Notes: generated by a model not told the origin, from the letters alone. 44,654 bases of DNA from Corynebacterium sp. HMSC074A01 (GCF_001831515.1 NZ_KV825596.1:1-44654), one strand, 5' to 3'. Shown: positions 35,509 through 44,062, numbered from the stretch's first letter. Numbers and translations: made by a program.

Positions 35509-37422
35509 ATGCTGCCACGCTCCACCCTCGCCATCGTGGGCAAGTCCCAGGCCACACGCGCCGTGCAGCAGGTGGTCAACGAGGCGCTCGGCGGCACGCA
35601 CGACATCCTCGCCGCCGATAATGTGGAGCACCTGCGCTCGCTTCTCGACGGCGACCCGCTCGCCCTTGTCACCGTCACCGTCCACGAGGACGGCCTGGCC
35701 GCCGACCACCCGCTGCTCGAGCTAATCTCCGAGCCCGGTTTTGAGTACACCCGCGTGATGGTGCTCACCACCGCACCCGAGATCGCGGGCCTGGACGCGC
35801 TCACGGACATGGGTCGGCTCGACATGCTCGTGTTCACCCCGGCGATCAAGCCAGAAGCACTCCTGCACAACATCCAGCAGCAGCTCAACCGCTACTGGTA
35901 CATGCGCGCCAAGCGCGACCCCTCGATCGCCGGCACCTTCGACTTGCCAGAGGTCACCGAGCTGGACGTCGGGCTGACGGACCAGGAGATCATCACCCGC
36001 ATCATCGAGGCCGCAGACAAGCACTTGGGCTACCAACCGCGCCTGACCTTCCCGCCCGGGGTGTACCTGACGAAGGAGGGCCACTACGTCGAAGAGGTCA
36101 TCTTCGCGCTCTCCGGTCAAGTGCTGCTGCAGCGCTTTACCGACGCCGGCGATATCGTCATGCACCACGCCTCCACCGGCCACGTCATCGGTCTGCTCGC
36201 GCTTGCGAGCAACAGGGTCGGCTTCTTCACCGCCCGTACCACCACCGAGGTGGTCGCAGTCCAGTTGCCCACCGAGCAGGTGGACTACCTGATCCGGCAG
36301 GAACCGGAGCTTTCGCGCCTGTTCAATATCCTGTTTGTGCGCTCCTACGACCGCCGCCTGCGCCGTGCCGAGGACATCCAGATCGAGCAGCACGAGCTCA
36401 CTGCGCAGTTGGAAGAAGAACGGGCGCGGCTGACCACGGCGCTGCACAACCTCGAGGCGGCGCGCCGCGAGCTGATGAGCCAGGCGCGCTTCGCCTCGCT
36501 CGGCGAGCTGGCTGCCGGTGTGGCCCACGAGCTGAACAACCCAATGGCGGCGATCGAGCGCACCGCGGACCACCTCGCCGAAGACGTCGAAGGACTCATC
36601 ACCTCCAGCCCAAACCGCAGGTGGCGGGAGGCGACCAGCCACGCACTGGAGGCGGCGCGCAGCTCGCATGCGGTGAGCACCAAGGAGGCCCGTGCGCTGC
36701 GGCGCGAGCTGACCGAAGTCACCGGCGATAGGGCGCTCGCCCAGCGCTGGGTGCTTGCGGGCTTGCACGACGTGGACTTTGCCAAGCAGGTGCGCGCGAA
36801 TCGACGCTTGGACTACGAGACGGTGGAGCACGCGGCGTCGATAGGCACTGCCCTACGCAACCTCTCCACCGCATCGACGCGCATTACGCAGCTGGTGGCC
36901 TCCCTGCGCGCCTACGCGCGGCCTGACGGCGACCCGGTCACCGACGTGGACGTGCACCAGAGCATCGAAGACACCCTGCAGCTGATCGCCCACAAACTGC
37001 GCGGCGTGGAGGTCAAACGGGACTTCGCCGAACTACCGCACGTGACGTGTACGCCAGGGCAGATCGCGCAGGTGTGGACAAACCTGATCACCAACGCCGC
37101 CGAGGCGATCGAGGAGTCCGGGAAAGGCTCCACCATCACCATTCGCACGAGCGTGCCGAAGACCGGGTGGGTGCGCGTCGAGGTCATCGACGACGGACCG
37201 GGCATCCCGCCTGAGCGCATCGATAAGCTCTTCGAGCCCCGCTTCACCACGAAAAACGGGGAGGTCCGCTTCGGCATGGGCATCGGGCTGAGTATCTGCC
37301 GCGGCATCGTCAGCGCGCACCACGGCACGATCGAACTGACCTCTTCTACCAACGGCACCTGCGCCACCGTGGGCCTGCCCATCGACGGCCCGCACGCACA
37401 CGACGAAGGAGACACACCATGA
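35509..37422 (+). CDS. Soluble histidine kinase with pseudo-receiver and cyclic-nucleotide-type sensor domain
   Basis: Sensor kinase of 637 aa with no membrane segment. Residues 1-130 look like a receiver fold that lacks the phospho-acceptor Asp. About 175-290 resemble a cNMP-binding (Crp-like) domain (FALSGQVLLQRF, then TGHVIGLLALAS). A coiled coil (about 297-325) leads to the H-box LGELAAGVAHELNNP with His340. Roughly 100 extra residues precede the second DHp helix (ITQLVASLRAYARP). The ATPase domain has TNLITNAAEAI, DDGPGIP and GMGIGLS. It starts immediately after the SLC13 stop and overlaps the regulator start by four bases. The signal is unknown; a cytoplasmic metabolite or the permease itself is inferred. 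Confidence 0.9.
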   Translation: MLPRSTLAIVGKSQATRAVQQVVNEALGGTHDILAADNVEHLRSLLDGDPLALVTVTVHEDGLAADHPLLELISEPGFEYTRVMVLTTAPEIAGLDALTDMGRLDMLVFTPAIKPEALLHNIQQQLNRYWYMRAKRDPSIAGTFDLPEVTELDVGLTDQEIITRIIEAADKHLGYQPRLTFPPGVYLTKEGHYVEEVIFALSGQVLLQRFTDAGDIVMHHASTGHVIGLLALASNRVGFFTARTTTEVVAVQLPTEQVDYLIRQEPELSRLFNILFVRSYDRRLRRAEDIQIEQHELTAQLEEERARLTTALHNLEAARRELMSQARFASLGELAAGVAHELNNPMAAIERTADHLAEDVEGLITSSPNRRWREATSHALEAARSSHAVSTKEARALRRELTEVTGDRALAQRWVLAGLHDVDFAKQVRANRRLDYETVEHAASIGTALRNLSTASTRITQLVASLRAYARPDGDPVTDVDVHQSIEDTLQLIAHKLRGVEVKRDFAELPHVTCTPGQIAQVWTNLITNAAEAIEESGKGSTITIRTSVPKTGWVRVEVIDDGPGIPPERIDKLFEPRFTTKNGEVRFGMGIGLSICRGIVSAHHGTIELTSSTNGTCATVGLPIDGPHAHDEGDTP

Positions 37423-37895
37423 ACCTTGCCATCCTGATCCTTGAGGACGAGGCGGAAGTCCGCGCCGCCGTCGAGCGCGACCTTTTGCCCTTTGCCGAGC
37501 TCATCCGAGTGGAGGTGGCCTCCGACGTGGGGGAAGCGTGGGAGGTGATCGACGAGCTCACCGAAGACGGCGACGTGCTCGCGCTCGCGCTGTGCGACCA
37601 CCGCATGCCCGGCACCACCGGCGTCGAATTCCTAGTCCAGATGATGGACGACGACCGCACCGCCGCCACCCGCAAAGTCCTGGTCACCGGCCAGGCGCAG
37701 CTACGCGACACGGTGCGCGCGGTCAACGAGGCCCACCTGGACCACTACATTGCCAAGCCCTGGGACGTCGACGAGCTGCACGACGTGGTGCGCACCATGC
37801 TCACGGACTACGTCGAGGACATGGACATCGACCCCCTACCCTACCTCGACGTGCTCGACACCGCGCGCGCGATGGAGCTTGTCCGCCGACGCTAG
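37419..37895 (+). CDS. Single-domain response regulator
   Basis: Receiver protein of 158 aa. Acidic pocket Glu9/Asp10, phospho-acceptor Asp60 in LCDHRMPG, Thr90 and Lys113 in IAKPW are in place. There is no DNA-binding or enzymatic output domain; the ~30 residues after the receiver are short and acidic. It should therefore act by protein contact, perhaps on the kinase or the SLC13 permease of the same operon. The start lies inside the last codons of the kinase gene. Confidence 0.92.
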   Translation: MNLAILILEDEAEVRAAVERDLLPFAELIRVEVASDVGEAWEVIDELTEDGDVLALALCDHRMPGTTGVEFLVQMMDDDRTAATRKVLVTGQAQLRDTVRAVNEAHLDHYIAKPWDVDELHDVVRTMLTDYVEDMDIDPLPYLDVLDTARAMELVRRR

Positions 37896-37923
37896 GGGAC
37901 GTTCCACCCCATACGGGGTGAGA

Positions 37924-37954
37924 TTGTCAAAATCGCTGGTGACAAGCCTAGCGT
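37924..37954 (+). promoter_or_regulatory. Promoter of the TDT pseudogene
   Basis: TTGTCA (37924-37929) and TAGCGT (37949-37954) are separated by 19 bases, and ATG follows seven bases after the -10, a leaderless arrangement. A six-base hairpin CACCCC-ATAC-GGGGTG lies just upstream at 37906-37921. Confidence 0.5.
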
Positions 37955-37961
37955 GGTGGCT

Positions 37962-38731
37962 ATGCAGTTGCCAAAGTTTGGCCCCGCGTGGGCCGGCGCC
38001 TTGATGGGCACTTCTATCGCCTCCACGGTCTGCACGTAGGCCAGCTCGTGTTCGCCCTCATCGCGGCATTGTTGCTGCTGATCTTCACCGCAGGCGCGCG
38101 CAATGCGCCTCCCCAGCACCAGAACATGGCGGCGTGGGGCATGTACACGATGGGGCTTCTCGCGTGCGGCTCGGCGTGGACGGCACTCACGGGCAACGAT
38201 GCGTTCCAGCTGATCAGCTGGTGGATCGGCGCGCCACTGACCATCATCGTGTGCGTGTGGCAACTCTGGGGTTTGTGGCACTACACCGAGCCAGCGTTCC
38301 CGTGGGGCTTGGCGCTCGTGTCCCCGATGGTCGCCGCGACATCCGGCGAGCAGCTGGCCACCCATCACGGCGAGTTTTATCACTACGCGGGTGAGCTGTG
38401 CTTCTTCCTCACGTTCTTCACCGCGATCCCACTCTTCCTCTACTGCTACTGGTCCCGCACGCGCCCGCGTGGCACCGCCGCGGGTACAGCGTGGATTCCC
38501 CTCGGTGTTGTCGGCCAGTCGACGGCAGCATCGACATTGCTTTTCGACGCCCACCTGTACGGCCTCATCATGTTCACCCTCGGCGTACCGTGCGTCCTCT
38601 ACGCCATGTACTGCTTCTACGAGGCTGTCCTCCGCTGGGGTGTCTGCGCGGTGCGCTTTGGCTCCTGGGAACTAAGCCTGGGAACTAACACCTGGGAACT
38701 AAGCCTGGGAACTAAGCCAATCTGGTGCTAG
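37962..38731 (+). pseudogene. Frameshifted and truncated TDT (TehA/Mae1/SLAC1-type) transporter
   Basis: ATG at 37962 starts MQLPKFGPAWAGALMGTS, the usual TDT beginning, but reaches a TAG at 38037. The homologous frame continues one base out of register from about 38020 (GLHVGQLVFALIA) for some 200 residues: NAFQ-like SWWIGAPLTII, LVSPMVAATSG and AGTAWIPLGVVGQSTAAS are family segments. A one-base deletion near 38015-38025 explains the break. The C-terminus is also wrong: after the ninth helix it enters the 13-base repeats (WELSLGT twice) and stops, about 80-100 residues short. TDT proteins move malate, tellurite or sulphite, matching the dicarboxylate theme of the preceding operon. Confidence 0.75.
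38665..38715. repeat. Four short direct repeats at a junction
   Basis: CTGGGAACTAA occurs four times at 38665, 38678, 38692 and 38705, with spacings of 13, 14 and 13 bases. They sit exactly where the TDT gene loses homology and about 75 bases before the end of the ABC transporter operon, so they may mark a recombination or slippage point. Confidence 0.75.
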
Positions 38732-38791
38732 ATGAACTAGCTATCCGCGCTTCTCCGATGCCGTCGTCGTGGTGGTCCACGACAAGCTGGA

Positions 38792-40525
38792 TCAGGCGCC
38801 CGGGGAACTCCCCGTCCGGCACGCCCACGACTCGGCATAGCGGCCGCCCTTCGCCAGCAATTCATCGTGCGTGCCCCGTTCTGCGACCGTCCCGTCCTCC
38901 GAAAGCACGACGATGAGGTCGGCATCGCGGATGGTGTGCAAGCGATGGGCGACGACGATCACAGTGTGATCGCCGCGCAACGCCTCAATCGTGCCGACGA
39001 TCGCCCGCTCAGTGGCCGCATCCAGCGAGGACGTCGGCTCGTCGAGAAGCACCACCGGGGAATCCTTCAGAAGCGCCCGGGCGATGGCGAGGCGCTGCCG
39101 CTCACCTCCCGACAGCAGCGTCCCCTCCTCCCCCACCGGGGTATCCCACCCGGAAGGCAGCAGCTCCACGATGCGGTCCACCCCGGAACGCCGGGCGGCC
39201 TCGCGCAAGCGGTCCCCGTCACCGGGCCTGGAACCGAATCCGGGGTCGGCGAAGACCACGTTGTCCCGCACGGACGCGTCGAAAAGGAACGTCTCCTGGA
39301 ACACCGGGGTCACCAGCAAGTTCACGCCGTCGGTGCCGATCCGAGGCAAGGGCACCCCGCCGATGAGGATCTCCCCCGAGTCCGGATCATGAAAACGCGA
39401 CAGCAGCCGCATGACCGTCGTCTTGCCCGCCCCCGACGGTCCCACTACGGCAACCAGCGCTCCCTGAGGTGCACGGAAGCTGACGCCGTCGAGAACCTTC
39501 TTATCTCCGTACCCGAAGCTCACGCCGCGGAACTCCACGTCATGCCCGTCGGGCAGCTCCGGTGCGACAGGTTCGGGAAGGGCGGGGATTGCCCGCAGGT
39601 CACGCAACGCGGCTAACGTGTTGCGGCCCGCACCGAAACCGCCGGACAACGCTCCCGCCGTGGTGATCGGTCCGGTGAACTGGACGAGCACGATGAGTAT
39701 CGGCACCAAATGCGCCGGCGCCATCCCGCCCGTCGCGGCGACTGCCACGGCGACGATCACCGCCGCCGTGAACACCGCATGGACGATCGAACCCAACCGT
39801 CCAATGGCCGCCCCCTGCGTCGACGTCGCCTTCGCGAACGCATCGTGTTGGGCCTGGATAGCCTCATCCACCATCACGTCCGCCGCCGAACCGTCGCCCG
39901 CGGCGCGAATCGCCTGCTGACCGTGGGTGAACTCGATCAGCCTGCCGGAGACGGCAGCGACGGCCTCAGCATGCGCTTCGTCCGACTCCCCGCCGACCCG
40001 GCCAATGGCCCGGTAGGCGAAGAAGAGCACCGGCGCCGACGCGACAAGAACCAAACCGACGCGCCAATCCACCGCCAGAATTCCGAAGGCGATGACGGTC
40101 GGCGTAACCACCGCGGCGATGACGGGCCGCAGGATCACGTGCGGCACGGACGCCGCGAACGCGATACCCGACGACGCCATCTCCGAAAAGCGGCCGGCCG
40201 TGGACTTGGTGACGTACCCGAGTGGCAACGTCAGCACGCGTTCGCCCAGGGAACGCAGCAGGGACGACAGCACCGCTGCGGAATTCACCCTGCCGACCGT
40301 CCCCGCGGCGAGGGACAGCACCGCATGGGCGGCCGCGAGACCGGCGATGACGCCGGTGAAACGCCACGCCGTCGCATCATCTCCCTCGGCCAGAGCCGAC
40401 AACAGCGGCAGCAGCGCGACGAACGCCGCTCCCTGGGCCAGCGCGGCAAGCGTGGCCAACGCAATGAGCCACACCAGCGTCATTCTCGAGCGCCGATCCG
40501 TCATCGACCACAAGTCTCGAATCAT
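38792..40525 (-). CDS. ABC half-transporter, siderophore type (IrtB/YbtQ-like)
   Basis: Fused membrane and ATPase protein of 577 aa. Six helices in the first 300 residues, then Walker A GPSGAGKTT, signature LSGGERQRLAIA and Walker B VVLLDEPT, with the H-loop in VAHRL. The fold is that of an exporter, but pairs of such proteins (IrtAB, YbtPQ) import ferric siderophores. Its ATG overlaps the previous stop (ATGA), so it forms a heterodimer with the upstream half-transporter. Last gene of the operon behind a strong DtxR box. The GC content looks higher than in the core genes, in keeping with transfer. Confidence 0.88.
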   Translation of the reverse strand: MIRDLWSMTDRRSRMTLVWLIALATLAALAQGAAFVALLPLLSALAEGDDATAWRFTGVIAGLAAAHAVLSLAAGTVGRVNSAAVLSSLLRSLGERVLTLPLGYVTKSTAGRFSEMASSGIAFAASVPHVILRPVIAAVVTPTVIAFGILAVDWRVGLVLVASAPVLFFAYRAIGRVGGESDEAHAEAVAAVSGRLIEFTHGQQAIRAAGDGSAADVMVDEAIQAQHDAFAKATSTQGAAIGRLGSIVHAVFTAAVIVAVAVAATGGMAPAHLVPILIVLVQFTGPITTAGALSGGFGAGRNTLAALRDLRAIPALPEPVAPELPDGHDVEFRGVSFGYGDKKVLDGVSFRAPQGALVAVVGPSGAGKTTVMRLLSRFHDPDSGEILIGGVPLPRIGTDGVNLLVTPVFQETFLFDASVRDNVVFADPGFGSRPGDGDRLREAARRSGVDRIVELLPSGWDTPVGEEGTLLSGGERQRLAIARALLKDSPVVLLDEPTSSLDAATERAIVGTIEALRGDHTVIVVAHRLHTIRDADLIVVLSEDGTVAERGTHDELLAKGGRYAESWACRTGSSPGA

Positions 40526-42300
40526 CGGTTCCCCGCCTTTTCATCGTCTGATTCAGCGCCCCGCGGGGCGGATGGTTCGTCGTCGAGCGCGAACGCGCGC
40601 CACAAATCCCGGTAGCGGCCACCGCGCGCAAGCAACTCGTCGTGGGTACCCGCCTCCGCGACCGCTCCCCCATCGAGAACGAGGATGCGGTCGGCGTTGC
40701 GGATCGTGCTCAACCTGTGCGCGATCACAATCACCGTCCGCGAACGGGCCAAACGCTCGATTGCGGACTGGATGAGGGCCTCGGAAGCCGGATCCGCGTA
40801 AGCGGTTGCCTCGTCGAAGATGAGCACCGGCGCGTCCGTGACGATCGACCTCGCGATGGCTACGCGCTGCGCCTCACCACCGGAAAAGGTCACATCGACG
40901 TTGACCACCGAATCCAGGCGCTTCGGCAGCGCCGCGATGACCGCATCGAGGTTCGCGAGCTTCGCGGCCGCCATGATTTCGTCGTCGGTGGCGTCTCTCC
41001 TGGCCAGCCGGATGTTCTCCCGCAACGGCAGCGTGAACAACTGCGGATCTTGGAACACCACCGACACCGAGCGGTGCACGTCGCGCACGGCGATGTCGCG
41101 AAGATCGACGCCGCCCAGCAGCACCGAGCCTTCAACGGGGTCGTGGAAACGCGCCAACAGCCGGGCGACGGTGGACTTTCCGGAACCGGAGGACCCCACC
41201 AGCGCAGTGAGGGTCCCTGGTTCGAACGTCGCGCACATCCCGTCGAGAACCCGCGGCCCATCGCCGTAGGAGAAGACCAGGTTCCGGACCTCGAGCGCGC
41301 CTTCGCGTGCGGGCACCGGATCGGCGGGCTCGGCGATCGGCGGCGTGCTCAGCACCTCCGCGATGGACTTCAGGGCGGCGATCCCCGCGATGATGGGTTC
41401 GGAGTTCATAGCCACCCGCACGATCGCCGCGGAGAGTCCAAGGCTGAGAACCAGCCCGGCGACGAGCCCCTCCGGTATGCCGCCCGCGGCGTCTCTCAGA
41501 GCGAGGCCGGCCCCGCACACCACTGCGAGGACTGTGGTCGGGGACGTCACCACGTCGATGAGCCCGAGATAGATGTTCGACTGCCGGGACCAGGCGGACC
41601 ACGCGCGGACGAACGACAACGCCGCGGCATCGTAGCGACCCGCGCCCTGGTTGGCGCGTCCGAAGGACTTCATCACCGGGATACCGCGCACCAACTCGAT
41701 GACCGCGGCCGTCACTCCTTCGGAGGCTCGCTCGTAGTCGCGCTGAAGACCGGCTCCGCGCGAAATCATCACGCCCATCAGGGCGAAGGTGACCAGCACG
41801 GGGACGACCGCCACCGCCGCGATCCGCCAATCCACCGCGACGAGCGCGATGAGGGAAAGCAGGGGAACCAGCACCGCCACCACGGTCTCACCGACGGTGT
41901 GGCCCATGAGCTGGTGGACAGCCGCGACGTCCTTCTCAACCGACTCGATGATTCCCGACGAGCGCCGGGCGTCCAGCCAGCCCAGCGGTAACTTCCGGAT
42001 TTGGGCGACCAGCCGGCGCCGGAGGTGGAGCTGCAGGTCGTTATCCGCCCGGTGCGAGAGCATGCCGGCGGCGCCGTCCGCGGCCATGCGCACCGTTGCG
42101 GCGACGACGATGATAACCACGGCCAACCACGTCCGATGCTCCGGGGCCTCCGGGTACGTCATCGCGATGTCGATGATGCCGACCAGCGAAGCGACGGTAG
42201 CCACCGACGACAGGACGGATAACGCGACCACCGCACGCATCCGGGTCCGAATCGGGGCGAGCAACGACCACGGGCCTACGGTCTCGTCCACGGCGCTCAC
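40522..42300 (-). CDS. ABC half-transporter, siderophore type (IrtA/YbtP-like, no SIP domain)
   Basis: Fused half-transporter of 592 aa. Helices fill the first 310 residues; the ATPase has Walker A GSSGSGKST, signature FSGGEAQRVAIA (F in place of L) and Walker B VLIFDEAT. Unlike mycobacterial IrtA there is no siderophore-interaction reductase domain at the N-terminus. GTG at 42300, with GGGAGG before it, is the real start and overlaps the preceding stop (GTGA); the 109 residues of open frame ahead of it are the wrong frame of the eroded gene upstream. Iron-regulated uptake or export of a siderophore is inferred from context. Confidence 0.88.
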   Translation of the reverse strand: MSAVDETVGPWSLLAPIRTRMRAVVALSVLSSVATVASLVGIIDIAMTYPEAPEHRTWLAVVIIVVAATVRMAADGAAGMLSHRADNDLQLHLRRRLVAQIRKLPLGWLDARRSSGIIESVEKDVAAVHQLMGHTVGETVVAVLVPLLSLIALVAVDWRIAAVAVVPVLVTFALMGVMISRGAGLQRDYERASEGVTAAVIELVRGIPVMKSFGRANQGAGRYDAAALSFVRAWSAWSRQSNIYLGLIDVVTSPTTVLAVVCGAGLALRDAAGGIPEGLVAGLVLSLGLSAAIVRVAMNSEPIIAGIAALKSIAEVLSTPPIAEPADPVPAREGALEVRNLVFSYGDGPRVLDGMCATFEPGTLTALVGSSGSGKSTVARLLARFHDPVEGSVLLGGVDLRDIAVRDVHRSVSVVFQDPQLFTLPLRENIRLARRDATDDEIMAAAKLANLDAVIAALPKRLDSVVNVDVTFSGGEAQRVAIARSIVTDAPVLIFDEATAYADPASEALIQSAIERLARSRTVIVIAHRLSTIRNADRILVLDGGAVAEAGTHDELLARGGRYRDLWRAFALDDEPSAPRGAESDDEKAGNR

Positions 42301-42715
42301 TTGCCCGCCTCCCCGATCGCGCTTTTCTTCGTGAGAGTGCAGAAGTACACCATGCCGGCGTGTGAGGCTCCGCCCAGCTTCAGTCCGTTGGCTTCGGCGA
42401 GGTCCTCGACCTCGCTGCCCGGGAGCACCCGGTGGCCCATCTTCGCAACGACGGTCATGTCCACCTGCTCGTTCACGTCGGGATCCTCGGCGAACGTCTG
42501 CACGTAAGCGATGCCTCCATCGGCGAGCAGCCCGGCGACCCTGCCGAGCGGCGCGAGGACGTCGGCGACGTGGAATTCCGTCCGGCCCCGAGCCCTTCGA
42601 CGGCGGCGTCCATCGGTTCACGCGCATAGCGACTGGGGAACCTCAGCTGGACCTTGTCCTCGTAGGCCGCGAGGAGTCTGCGGTTGTTCTGGACGATCTG
42701 GGCAATCGACTTCAT
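42297..42715 (-). pseudogene. Eroded gene, possibly a SAM-dependent methyltransferase
   Basis: Two frames together look like the ends of one protein. The first (from ATG 42715) gives MKSIAQIVQNNRRLLAAYED and about 43 sensible residues; near 42575-42590 the coding sense moves to another frame, which gives EFHVADVLAPLGRVAGLL and GLKLGGASHAGMVYF and ends at 42297. The second part resembles the C-terminal half of a class I methyltransferase; the SAM-binding core is missing, as if deleted. Both outer ends keep coupled start/stop overlaps with their neighbours. The family assignment is weak. Confidence 0.5.
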
Positions 42716-42825
42716 CTGGTTCTGTCTCCGGGTGTGTGGGCCGCGTCCACGCGGCGGTTTCGGGTTAGGTGATCGGGTTCGCGGGCCGTCGTCGGCGGTG
42801 CCGCCCCCGTGGACGTACCTGTCAT
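42712..42825 (-). CDS. 37-codon coupled ORF, probable gene remnant
   Basis: Short frame MTGTSTGAAPPTTAREPDHL onward, without recognisable domain. GGGGGAG five bases before ATG and ATGA overlaps with both neighbours show that it is a translated unit of the operon. The size suggests the fused ends of a once larger gene. Confidence 0.45.
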   Translation of the reverse strand: MTGTSTGAAPPTTAREPDHLTRNRRVDAAHTPGDRTR

Positions 42826-43079
42826 GCAGACTCCCCCGGCCTCGTTTTCACGGCGATGCCTAAGAACCAGGCCGCGCAGACCACCAAACCCGCAGCTCCG
42901 GCGCCGTTGACGGCCTCGCCGGCTGCGGATACGGGGTGTGCCCGGCGATTCCGCGCAGGAGGGGACGGACACCGGCCGGAGGATGTGCCAAACGGGGTTC
43001 CCGCGTTCGCGTCGCCCCCTCTCGGCCGACTCGTCGACTCATCGGTCGCTGTGGTGGGTTCATCAGTCACAAGCGGCAC
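42822..43079 (-). CDS. 85-codon ORF with a single C-terminal helix, first of the DtxR-controlled operon
   Basis: GTG start with GAGAGG seven bases upstream, 38 bases from the DtxR box. The N-terminal part is hydrophilic (MPLVTDEPTTATDES) and the C-terminal part is one hydrophobic helix (GAAGLVVCAAWFLGIAV) followed by KTRPGESA. This looks like the first and last pieces of a multi-helix transporter whose middle has been deleted, but it could also be a true small membrane protein. The stop overlaps the next start (ATGA). Confidence 0.45.
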   Translation of the reverse strand: MPLVTDEPTTATDESTSRPRGGDANAGTPFGTSSGRCPSPPARNRRAHPVSAAGEAVNGAGAAGLVVCAAWFLGIAVKTRPGESA

Positions 43080-43116
43080 TGTGTTGCCCTCTCAGAAGAT
43101 AATAACCATTCGTGCG

Positions 43117-43135
43117 TTAGGTTAGCCTAACCTCT
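43117..43135 (-). promoter_or_regulatory. Near-consensus DtxR box
   Basis: TTAGGTTAGCCTAACCTCT matches the DtxR consensus at 17 of 19 positions, with both inner half-sites perfect. It lies 38 bases before the GTG of the minus-strand ABC operon, so that operon should be repressed by iron. It could equally act on a plus-strand promoter, but no intact gene follows that way. Confidence 0.88.
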
Positions 43136-43422
43136 CTTGCGGCTCAAGTCCCGTCTCGTGCGTTTGATGGACATTGCTGAAACCGAGATCGCGCAAAACC
43201 AGCACACCATTGAGTGGCGCGTGGACGAAAACCAAGGATGGGCGTAAGAATCCGTAGGCGTTGTTAACAATCTTCTCGGTGAATCAGCCTGTAAAACCGG
43301 GAAATCCCCGTACTCAGGGGACGATCACTATCCCGTTGGAGTGGGAGCAGAAGGCTTCTCCGGATAAGCGCTCTGGCAATGGCCCGAAACCGAAGGTGCG
43401 GGCGTGTCCCAAAATGGCACAG
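43136..43422. other. Region without an intact gene
   Basis: Plus-strand ATG at 43167 opens 26 codons (MDIAETEIAQNQHTIEW onward) that look like the tail of a protein and stop at 43247. I cannot name it. Nothing else in the stretch has coding character, and it probably consists of remnants. Confidence 0.35.
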
Positions 43423-43668
43423 CTATGGATCCGGCGCTCGGTCAAGGGACTCCGGCACCCTTTCACCGCCATCGACCATAAAGAAGCCAGCCGGGAAGAG
43501 AAACATGGCTACCGCAAAGAAAGCCCAGGATTCCCGCCGTCCGACCACCCCAAACATGACCCACTCCAGGGCAAAGAACGCCACGCCCAACAGGCCCAAG
43601 ACAAGCGCCGCGACGGAGTTGAGGCGGACATCCCGGTCGTTTATGCACCGCATCCTAGGTTTCGCCAT
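43423..43668 (-). CDS. Small two-helix membrane protein
   Basis: Unrecognised 81-aa protein with helices at about residues 18-42 and 48-66 (VAALVLGLLGVAFFALEW, then FFAVAMFLFPAGFFM) and a charged C-terminus. No clear ribosome binding site precedes ATG 43668; an internal ATG (MRCINDRD) at 43653 is an alternative. The regular hydrophobic pattern favours this strand over the overlapping plus-strand frame. Confidence 0.5.
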   Translation of the reverse strand: MAKPRMRCINDRDVRLNSVAALVLGLLGVAFFALEWVMFGVVGRRESWAFFAVAMFLFPAGFFMVDGGERVPESLDRAPDP

Positions 43669-43761
43669 GACGTGAGGCAGCCCAGCTGATTTCTGCGCTC
43701 ATAATCAGAAACGGCCTATAGTTGACGTGTCATAAATTTTTTACGCGATAAGGGAGGACAC

Positions 43762-44062
43762 GATGACTGCAGAGACACAGAAGGATTGGGCAGGCGACGC
43801 CCAGAATGCGTCAAAGGACGGCGAGTTCAAGCGGGATACGAACTACGTCGGTGACCGCATTTTTGCGTCGATAAGCAACGAGGCTCTGCACTAGCCCGTG
43901 CAACCGCACCGCTACCGCCTCATCGCAGCACGTGCCTACCCCTGGGCACATCGCGCTGTCATCGTGCGGCGTCCGATAGGGCTGGAAGATGTAATCTCCA
44001 TGGGCTTGGCTGCCCCGACCCACGACAAGCGCTCCTGAGACCTTCGACCTGGATCCGGGCGG
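43762..44062 (+). pseudogene. Dead glutathionyl-hydroquinone reductase (ECM4/YqjG-type) gene
   Basis: A strong ribosome binding site (AAGGGAGGA) precedes ATG and MTAETQKDWAGDAQNASKDG, the usual N-terminus of this GST-like family. After GDRI the sequence changes to FASISNEALH and a TAG (43891). In the same frame it then returns to family sequence: YRLIAARAYPWAHRA and GLEDVISMGL. The catalytic Cys of the usual CPWA is Tyr (AYPWA). A TGA plus a one-base insertion near 44036 shift the frame before TFDLDPGG, and the gene ends at the istB remnant. At least two stops, one frameshift, a lost active-site residue and a 3' truncation. Confidence 0.8.

Noticed and set aside
42301..42627. 109-residue N-terminal extension of the first ABC half-transporter
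   Set aside because: Arg-rich out-of-frame reading of the eroded gene upstream; GTG at 42300 has a strong ribosome binding site.
43261..43689. 142-codon plus-strand frame
   Set aside because: It has no domain; the minus strand gives a regular two-helix membrane protein across most of it.
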